This document shows positions 1 through 4,614 of a stretch of DNA of 10,698 bases, piece by piece. The stretch's first letter is position 1, and each line of letters begins with the position of its first letter. Origin of the DNA: an uncultured Dialister sp. (lineage in GTDB: Bacteria; Bacillota; Negativicutes; Veillonellales; Dialisteraceae); contig NZ_UPZP01000084.1 in assembly GCF_900538805.1 (NCBI RefSeq), positions 1-10,698 of the forward strand, read 5' to 3'. The notes under the pieces were generated by a model that was not told the origin of the DNA, ran no database searches, and worked only from the letters and a program-made list of their open reading frames with translations. Made by a program: the position numbers and the translations under genes.

Positions 1-74
1 TTCGCGTCGCCTCATTCCTTGCATTGCATAAAAATTCAAGAATAAAAGCAAACAACGATTTAATCAGCGCTTCC
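1..74 (-). repeat. Left terminal inverted repeat, insertion-sequence or MITE-like end
   Basis: Read on the minus strand from base 74 this begins GGAAGCGCTGATTAAATCG. It aligns without gaps to 10624-10697 read on the plus strand, with 65 of 74 positions identical. The outermost 9 bases and the inner 23 bases (52-74, with one mismatch) are best conserved. The GGAAG start and terminal position resemble ends of IS5-family elements, but that comparison is from memory. No transposase lies inside the window, so any element body would be outside it. Confidence 0.6.
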
Positions 75-102
75 TTACCGCTCCAATATAAGTAAGCGCC
101 GC

Positions 103-164
103 CCCGCTGACTGGTATTTACCAGCATCAGTCTCACCCTCTCCATGTACCGAGATCCTTCGCTA
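103..164 (-). repeat. Dispersed intergenic repeat (TAGCGAAG-ATCTCGGTAC family), copy 1
   Basis: On the minus strand this reads TAGCGAAGGATCTCGGTAC, then GTGAGAC, then TAAATACCAGTC and AGCGG. The same blocks in the same order and spacing occur on the plus strand at 8331-8391. The segment 111-124 is also a perfect hairpin (CTGGTA, TT, TACCAG), which the other copy lacks. It lies in the 300-bp non-coding stretch downstream of mscS. Function is unknown; it looks like a non-coding dispersed repeat. Confidence 0.55.
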
Positions 165-253
165 TTGTGGAGACCCTGCAGAGGGTCTCCAAGTCAGCCG
201 AAGTTGGCCCTTAGCCTGCCCATAAAAGGGCCTTCCGATTGTCGGCTGACCGA
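165..253 (+). repeat. Structured 89-bp repeat, copy A (three stems)
   Basis: It begins with a perfect hairpin at 169-190 (GGAGACCCT, GCAG, AGGGTCTCC). Then come an outer stem GTCAGCCGA (193-201) with TCGGCTGAC (242-250) and a nested stem GGCCCTT (206-212) with AAGGGCC (226-232). A second copy lies inverted at 4177-4266. The first 31 bases are identical between copies, and stem positions differ in a pairing-preserving way (A-T to G-C and C-G to G-C in the outer stem, C-G to T-A in the inner). This points to selection on, or spread of, a folded element rather than a coding sequence. Confidence 0.7.
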
Positions 254-308
254 CCCCGGATGACATGTGAAAGGCGGGGCATCTCAATCCCGACCACGCA
301 GAAGCCTC

Positions 309-1163
309 TTAATCCTTCGCCCGGTGCACCACGATCTGGGGGAAGGGGATATCGATTCCGTTTTTGTCGAAGGCTTCCTTCACCTTGATATACAGTTCAT
401 TCTGGGCGTCGAAATATTTCTGCCGGTCCACCTGGGCCCTCACGTAGATACGGATGGATGATTCAGCCAGGGAGTTCACGTAGATGGGAAGGCTGTCTTT
501 GTTCAGCACATAGTCGTCTTCTGTGAAAATTTTCTTCAGAAGGGCGATGCACTCCGGCAGGTTTGTGCTGTAGCCCACGTCGAAGGTAAATTCCAGATTT
601 CTTGTTTCAAAGGCGGAATAGTTTTTAATGACGCTGTTGATGAGAGAGGAATTGGGGATGACAATCATCTGGTTGCCCAGGGTGGAAATCAGGGTGTACA
701 TAATGCGGATATCGGTGACGGTGCCCTGGCTGGTACCCACCTGGATGTAGTCCCCCACCCGGAAGGGGCGGAAGATGAGGATGAAGATGCCGGAGGCCAC
801 GTTGCCGATATTGTCCTTGAGACCAAGGCCGATGGCAAGGCCCATGCCGCCGAAAGCTGCCGCCAGGGTGCCTGCCGCTACACCGGCAGTGCCCAAAGCC
901 ACGATGGATACAATGGCAAGGCAGAAGAAGAATATGATTTCTGAAATAAAGGTCTTTGCCGAAGGGTCCACATTGCTCTTATCCAGAATATGCTCCACTG
1001 CCTTGCGGATGTAACGGCAGATGATGTAGCCCACGATGAAGAGGATAATGGCCTCCACCAGGTCAATGCCCTTGGTAAGGGCAAACATTTTCAAATCGCT
1101 CATAAATTTGGCGGTAATGCTGATTTCATCAGTCACTACCTTGGTTACTGCATTGGTTTCCAA
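309..1163 (-). CDS. mscS: Small-conductance mechanosensitive ion channel, MscS family
   Basis: A 284-residue membrane channel that opens under membrane tension to release solutes during hypo-osmotic shock. Length and layout match E. coli MscS (286 residues). There are hydrophobic segments at about 35-52 and 70-91 and a glycine/alanine-rich pore helix at about 93-130 (GTAGVAAGTLAAAFGGMGLA). The family signature FRPFRVGDYI is at 131-140 and IPNS at 170-173, followed by the beta domain. The C-terminal domain ends in a PFPQ motif typical of the family. The ATG at 1163 is preceded by AAAGGA about 8 bases away. It stands alone behind the folD terminator, so it probably has its own promoter. No clear T-rich terminator is seen after its stop; the downstream DNA holds repeats instead. 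The family assignment is secure; the gating class is inferred. Confidence 0.93.
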   Translation of the reverse strand: METNAVTKVVTDEISITAKFMSDLKMFALTKGIDLVEAIILFIVGYIICRYIRKAVEHILDKSNVDPSAKTFISEIIFFFCLAIVSIVALGTAGVAAGTLAAAFGGMGLAIGLGLKDNIGNVASGIFILIFRPFRVGDYIQVGTSQGTVTDIRIMYTLISTLGNQMIVIPNSSLINSVIKNYSAFETRNLEFTFDVGYSTNLPECIALLKKIFTEDDYVLNKDSLPIYVNSLAESSIRIYVRAQVDRQKYFDAQNELYIKVKEAFDKNGIDIPFPQIVVHRAKD

Positions 1164-1191
1164 TGGAAAAATCCTTTCTGTGAAATAATAG

Positions 1192-1219
1192 GAAGTAATA
1201 TTTCTTCTATTTTATCATA
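1192..1219 (-). promoter_or_regulatory. Possible mscS promoter with near-palindromic operator
   Basis: On the minus strand TATGAT (1219-1214) followed by AAAAT is a plausible -10 in an AT-rich gap between the folD terminator and mscS. No convincing -35 is visible. Just downstream, 1192-1207 (GAAGTAATATTTCTTC) is a palindrome except for one mismatched pair and would cover the start of transcription, so it could bind a regulator. Both calls are weak. Confidence 0.25.
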
Positions 1220-1231
1220 TTTTCCCAGCAG

Positions 1232-1263
1232 AAAAGCGGCATCCTTGGGAATGCCGCTTTTTT
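1232..1263 (-). terminator. Rho-independent terminator after fhs-folD
   Basis: A perfect 11-bp stem AAAAGCGGCAT (1232-1242) with ATGCCGCTTTT (1251-1261), 8-base loop. T-runs follow on both strands, so it could act in either direction. It starts 13 bases beyond the folD stop and separates that operon from mscS. Confidence 0.85.
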
Positions 1264-1275
1264 GATGAAATGGAT

Positions 1276-2136
1276 TCAGTCTTTCATTTCTTTTGCCGCC
1301 TGTTTTTCACCGGCAGTAATGATATTTTCAATGACCATGGTGGTGGTGACACTGCCTACGCCGCCGGGGACAGGGGTGATGGCGCCGGCGATTTCGGAAA
1401 CCGCCTCAAAATCCACATCCCCCACGGTTTTGCCGTTCACCCGGTTAATGCCCACATCAATCACCACGGCTCCCGGTTTCACCATATCCGCCGTCACAGC
1501 GCCCGCATGGCCCAGAGCGGCCACCAGGATATCCGCATCGGAAGCGATTTTCTTCAAATCCTTCGTATGGGAATGGCAGATGGTGACGGTGGCGTTTTTC
1601 TTCAGAAGCATGAGGGACACCGGCTTGCCGATGACATTGCTCCGTCCGATGACCACCGCCTTTTGGCCGTCGGGGTTGATGCCGTAGTGGTCAAGAATGG
1701 CCATCACCGCCCGGGGCGTGCAGCCAAAGAGCCCTGCCTTGCCTGCAGAAAGTCTTCCTGCATTGGTATCGGTGAGTCCGTCCACATCCTTGTCCGGGTC
1801 GATGAGGGCAATCATCTTTTCCGCATCAATGCCATCGGGCAGGGGCATCATCATGAGGATGCCCGTGATTTCCCGGTCATGGCTCAAATCGGTAATCAGG
1901 CTTCCCAGTTCTTCCTCCGTAATGTCTTCGGATTCCTGGAAAATTTCCGATTCAATGCCGTAGCCCTTGGCCACCTTCTGCATGAAGGAAGCGTACATGG
2001 CAGAGGGCTTGCTGCCGCCGGCCAGGATAATGGCCAGTTTAGGTTCATAATGTTTTTCCCGCAGGGCCGAAAGTCTTTCCCGAAGAACCTTTTCCAGGGA
2101 GGCCGCCGTTTCTTTTCCGTCCAGTATATCTGCCAT
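1276..2136 (-). CDS. folD: Methylenetetrahydrofolate dehydrogenase (FolD family), cyclohydrolase centre altered
   Basis: A 286-residue FolD family protein, which normally interconverts methylene-, methenyl- and 10-formyl-THF using NADP. The Rossmann half is intact: VVIGRSNVIGKPVSLMLL (161-178), TVTICHS, IDVGINR, and TPVPGGVG near 254-261. The folate half keeps Tyr48 and the DKDVDG motif (115-120). However, the catalytic lysine of the YxxxK motif is Met52, and the glutamine of the usual VQLPLP motif is Met96 (LMMMPLP). Alignment to E. coli FolD needs no gap here. In bifunctional members both residues are needed for cyclohydrolase chemistry, so I infer a mainly or solely dehydrogenase enzyme. 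The ATG at 2136 lies 1 nt after the fhs stop, with AGGA about 10 bases upstream, suggesting translational coupling. An upstream in-frame ATG at 2178 would overlap the conserved fhs C-terminus and is less likely. Confidence 0.93.
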   Translation of the reverse strand: MADILDGKETAASLEKVLRERLSALREKHYEPKLAIILAGGSKPSAMYASFMQKVAKGYGIESEIFQESEDITEEELGSLITDLSHDREITGILMMMPLPDGIDAEKMIALIDPDKDVDGLTDTNAGRLSAGKAGLFGCTPRAVMAILDHYGINPDGQKAVVIGRSNVIGKPVSLMLLKKNATVTICHSHTKDLKKIASDADILVAALGHAGAVTADMVKPGAVVIDVGINRVNGKTVGDVDFEAVSEIAGAITPVPGGVGSVTTTMVIENIITAGEKQAAKEMKD

Positions 2137-2137
2137 A

Positions 2138-3808
2138 TCAGAAGAGTCCTGTAATATGTCCTTCATCATCCACATCAATCCGTTCAGCTGCCGGATGCTT
2201 GGGCAGGCCCGGCATGGTCATAACCTTGCCGGTGAGAACGACCACGAAGCCGGCTCCTGCAGAAATCCTGACTTCCCGTACATGGAGGGTAAAGCCGGAG
2301 GGCGCCCCCAGCTTGGTGGGATCATCACTGAAGGAAGCGGGAGTCTTGGCAATGCACACCGGTACATTCTTAAAGCCCATGTCCTCGATGTGCTTCAGTT
2401 CCTTTTCAGCGGCGCTGTCGTACTGCACGCTGCCTGCGCCGTAGATTTCCTTAGCAATGGTTTCAATCTTGTCCTTCAGCGGCAGGTCCAGGTCATAGAG
2501 AGGCTTGTAGGAAGAGCCTTTGTCCACCGCTTCCAGCACTTTCCGTCCCAGGTCAAGGCCGCCTTTGCCGCCGTCCACAAAGACCGTGGATTCAGCCACC
2601 GGAACTCCTGCCTCGGCGCAGGCATCTTCGATAACCTTCTTTTCTTCTGCCGTATCGCTGGGGAACATGTTGAGGGCTACCACAATGGGGAGACCATATT
2701 TCTTCAGGTTGGAAATATGACGAAGCAGGTTCGGGAGACCTCTCTTCACTGCTTCCGGATCCGATTCGGTGAGTTCGTTCTTTGCCTTGCCGCCGTTCAT
2801 CTTCAGGGCACGGATGGTAGCCACCAGTACTGCGGCATCCGGTTTCAGGCCGGCAAAACGGCACTTGATGTCCAGGAACTTTTCAGCACCCAGATCCGCA
2901 CCGAAACCGGCTTCCGTTACCACATAATCCGCCAGGTGAAGGGCTGTGCGGGTAGCCAGTACGGAGTTGCAGCCATGGGCAATGTTGGCAAATGGGCCGC
3001 CGTGGATAAAGGCAGGTACGTGCTCTAAGGTCTGTACCAGGTTCGGCTTCAGCGCATCCTTCATGAGGGCAGCCATGGCACCCTGGGCATGGATGTCACC
3101 GGCAGTGACCGGCTTGTTATCGTAGGTGTAGCCCACAATGATTCTGGCAAACCTTTCCTTCATGTCACGGATGGAATCAGCCAGGCAGAGGATAGCCATC
3201 ACTTCGGAAGCCACGGTAATATCAAAGCCGTCTTCCCTTGGAACGCCGTTGGCATGGCCGCCAAGGCCTACCACAATATGGCGGAGCACCCGGTCATTCA
3301 TGTCCTCCACCCGTTTCCATACCACCCGGCGGGGATCAATGCCAAGGGCATTTCCCTGCTGGATATGGTTGTCCACCATGGCAGCCAAAAGGTTATTGGC
3401 AGCCGTAATGGCATGAAGGTCGCCGGTGAAATGAAGGTTAATATCCTCCATGGGAACCACCTGGGAATAACCGCCGCCTGCGGCGCCGCCCTTAATGCCC
3501 ATGCAGGGACCAAGGGACGGTTCGCGGAGGCAGATCATGGCCTTTTTACCCAGCTGCGCCAGCGCCTGCCCAAGGCCTACGGTGGTGGTAGTCTTCCCTT
3601 CCCCTGCGGGGGTTGGAGAAATGGCGGTGACAAGAATCAGATGACCCATGGGCTTGTTCTCAAGTTCCTTTGTGAGCTTCAGGGAAACCTTCGCCTTGTA
3701 GGGGCCGTAATTTTCCAAATCCTCCGCCGGAATCCCGATGGAAGCACCGATTTCTGTAATCGGCTTCAATTCTGCTTTCTGTGCAATTTCAATATCGCTT
3801 AACATCAT
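2138..3808 (-). CDS. fhs: Formate-tetrahydrofolate ligase
   Basis: A 556-residue cytosolic enzyme that joins formate and tetrahydrofolate with ATP to give 10-formyl-THF, feeding purine, formyl-Met-tRNA and acetogen-type one-carbon routes. It has the family P-loop PTPAGEGKTTTT at about 65-76. The segment EPSLGPCMGIKGGAAGGGYS starts near 94 and is followed by the FTGD motif. The C-terminus RIDVDDEGHITGLF is typical. Length matches the family (about 556). I chose the ATG at 3808 (MMLSDIEIAQ) because AAGGAG lies 6-9 bases upstream and homologues start at this SDIEIAQ block. The ATG at 3805 is equally possible. The frame stays open upstream to 4024, but that extension runs through a promoter and repeats and is probably not translated. 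It is the first gene of an operon with folD. Confidence 0.96.
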   Translation of the reverse strand: MMLSDIEIAQKAELKPITEIGASIGIPAEDLENYGPYKAKVSLKLTKELENKPMGHLILVTAISPTPAGEGKTTTTVGLGQALAQLGKKAMICLREPSLGPCMGIKGGAAGGGYSQVVPMEDINLHFTGDLHAITAANNLLAAMVDNHIQQGNALGIDPRRVVWKRVEDMNDRVLRHIVVGLGGHANGVPREDGFDITVASEVMAILCLADSIRDMKERFARIIVGYTYDNKPVTAGDIHAQGAMAALMKDALKPNLVQTLEHVPAFIHGGPFANIAHGCNSVLATRTALHLADYVVTEAGFGADLGAEKFLDIKCRFAGLKPDAAVLVATIRALKMNGGKAKNELTESDPEAVKRGLPNLLRHISNLKKYGLPIVVALNMFPSDTAEEKKVIEDACAEAGVPVAESTVFVDGGKGGLDLGRKVLEAVDKGSSYKPLYDLDLPLKDKIETIAKEIYGAGSVQYDSAAEKELKHIEDMGFKNVPVCIAKTPASFSDDPTKLGAPSGFTLHVREVRISAGAGFVVVLTGKVMTMPGLPKHPAAERIDVDDEGHITGLF

Positions 3809-3863
3809 GTCCACTCCTTCATGCCCAACCACTTTTTTGAATTCTTTACCTGCTAGAAATACG

Positions 3864-3893
3864 GATTCACCGGTATCATAGGGCCAATGAATC
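3864..3893 (-). promoter_or_regulatory. Hairpin in the fhs 5' leader
   Basis: On the minus strand GATTCATTGG pairs with CCGGTGAATC over 10 bp (two G-U pairs in RNA) around a 10-base loop. It lies just inside the transcript predicted from the -10 at 3906-3911, followed by about 55 bases of leader before fhs. I do not recognise a known riboswitch class. It could be a regulatory or RNA-stabilising leader. Confidence 0.35.
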
Positions 3894-3905
3894 AACGCTC
3901 TTTTC

Positions 3906-3914
3906 ATTATATCA
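3906..3914 (-). promoter_or_regulatory. Probable extended -10 promoter of fhs-folD
   Basis: The minus strand reads TGATATAAT: a perfect TATAAT (3911-3906) with a TGn extension. No good -35 is seen at 16-18 bp, which fits an extended -10 promoter. Transcription would start near 3899, giving a leader of about 90 bases. Confidence 0.5.
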
Positions 3915-3952
3915 CAATCGGAAAGTACAAAGGGTTCAAAGGGGAAGGATTG

Positions 3953-4124
3953 CCATTGGAGCCGCTTCGCGGCAGGGTTCAGAAGGTTCAGAAGGTTCTG
4001 CCCGCTTCCAGCGGGCGGGTTCAAAGGGTTGTGGTATCACCATTGGAGCCACTGCGTGGCAGGGTTCAGAAGGTTCAGAAGGTTCAAAAGGTTCAGAGGG
4101 TTGTGGTATCGCCCTGCGGGCGAT
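3953..4124 (+). repeat. Two tandem copies of a GGTTCAGAA-array repeat with hairpins
   Basis: Two units follow one another. Each starts CCATTGGAGCC plus a short hairpin, then runs of a 9-bp unit, then GGTTGTGGTATC. Unit 1 has GGTTCAGAA twice (3976-3993), GGTTCTGCC, a GCCCGC/GCGGGC hairpin (4000-4016) and GGTTCAAAG (4018-4026). Unit 2 has GGTTCAGAA twice, GGTTCAAAA and GGTTCAGAG (4063-4098). The leading hairpins are GCCGC-TTC-GCGGC (3961-3973) and GCCAC-TGC-GTGGC (4048-4060), a paired G-C to A-T change. It ends with ATCGCCC-TGC-GGGCGAT (4108-4124). A third copy is at 8171-8271. The phase of 9 keeps both strands open, but I see no sign of a real protein. Confidence 0.7.
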
Positions 4125-4134
4125 GAGTTTTAGA

Positions 4135-4151
4135 ATTCCGCTTCGCGGAAT
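4135..4151. repeat. Short perfect hairpin
   Basis: ATTCCGC, TTC, GCGGAAT: a 7-bp perfect stem with a 3-base loop and no T-run. It is one of a series of similar short hairpins in the PBP-fhs gap. Its relation to the neighbouring repeats is unclear. Confidence 0.5.
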
Positions 4152-4176
4152 GGAAAACCTTCACAACCTCGCTTCA

Positions 4177-4266
4177 TCGGTCGGGCGATTCATAGGAAGG
4201 TCCTTTTGTGTGCAGGCTAAGGACAAACTTCGCCCGACTTGGAGACCCTCTGCAGGGTCTCCACAA
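4177..4266 (-). repeat. Structured 90-bp repeat, copy B (three stems)
   Basis: Inverted relative to copy A at 165-253. The stems are GTCGGGCGA (4180-4188) with TCGCCCGAC (4230-4238), GTCCTT (4200-4205) with AAGGAC (4219-4224), and a perfect 9-bp hairpin with a 4-base loop at 4241-4262. All three stems are kept although base pairs differ from copy A. One single-base indel separates the copies near the 242-side stem. It directly abuts the palindromic element starting at 4269. Confidence 0.7.
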
Positions 4267-4268
4267 CA

Positions 4269-4425
4269 GAAATGCACCCCTATTCCCCTACGGGGACTTC
4301 CCCCGGAGGGGGAAGTTTTCTCGCCACTATACAATGAGCAACTTAAGTTAGCGCAAGGGTAAGCGGAGAGCAAATCTCCCCCTCCGGGGGAGACGCCGCT
4401 GAAGGCGGCAGAAGGGGTGCATTTC
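4269..4425. repeat. 157-bp palindromic repeat element with inverted paired units
   Basis: Bounded by a perfect 13-bp inverted repeat: GAAATGCACCCCT (4269-4281) and AGGGGTGCATTTC (4413-4425). Each arm is a related unit of about 55 bp with two hairpins. The left arm has CCCC-TAC-GGGG (4285-4295) and ACTTCCCCC-GGA-GGGGGAAGT (4296-4316). The right arm has TCTCCCCC-TCC-GGGGGAGA (4375-4393) and GCCGC-TGAAG-GCGGC (4395-4409). The arms differ in stem sequence but keep pairing. The layout resembles REP/BIME pairs or a MITE. The spacer between the arms shows no other feature. Confidence 0.6.
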
Positions 4426-4520
4426 CCTCGCCCAAAGGGCGGTTGGCTTGTTTTCCCTCGCCCGTAAGGGCGGTTGTCCGGTTTTATCCAAACTGGCGCC
4501 CCTTCTTTTTAAAGGGCGCC
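4421..4520. repeat. Tandem 30-bp hairpin repeat plus a GGCGCC hairpin
   Basis: TTTCCCTCGCCC, a 3-4 base loop, then GGGCGGTTG occurs twice with a 30-bp period. The stems are CGCCC/GGGCG at 4429-4441 and 4459-4472, with loops AAA and GTAA. A third hairpin follows, GGCGCCC (4495-4501) with GGGCGCC (4514-4520). These fill the gap between the palindromic element and the PBP terminator. No gene is evident. Confidence 0.5.
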
Positions 4521-4529
4521 TACCACCAG

Positions 4530-4567
4530 CCTTTGAACCCTGTGAACCTTTTGCACCTTCTGAACCC
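4530..4567 (-). repeat. GGTTCAGAA-type 9-bp array, inverted copy
   Basis: On the minus strand this reads GGTTCAGAA, GGTGCAAAA, GGTTCACAG, GGTTCAAAG: four consecutive 9-bp units of the same family as 3976-4098 and 8197-8247, in opposite orientation. It sits immediately downstream of the PBP terminator. Confidence 0.55.
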
Positions 4568-4576
4568 TCACATGTC

Positions 4577-4614
4577 AAAAAAGCAGCACCTCCTAAGGAA
4601 GCGCTGCTCTTTTT
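4577..4614 (-). terminator. Rho-independent terminator after the cca-PBP operon
   Basis: On the minus strand an imperfect stem built on AGCAGC (4608-4603) and GCTGCT (4587-4582), extended by CTTCC with GGAGG, is followed by a run of six T. It begins at the PBP stop codon. Confidence 0.8.

Noticed and set aside
169..190. Rho-independent terminator for mscS at the GGAGACCC hairpin
   Set aside because: The stem is perfect, but no T-run follows it on either strand, and it belongs to the repeated element.
3809..4024. N-terminal extension of fhs (72 extra codons in frame)
   Set aside because: It would run through the TATAAT promoter and the 9-bp repeat array. The strong ribosome site and family homology both place the start at 3808.
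3976..4107. CRISPR-like or tRNA-like reading of the GGTTCAGAA repeats
   Set aside because: The units are 9 bp with no spacers, so not CRISPR. GGTTCAAA resembles a tRNA T-loop, but no cloverleaf or acceptor stem can be formed around it.
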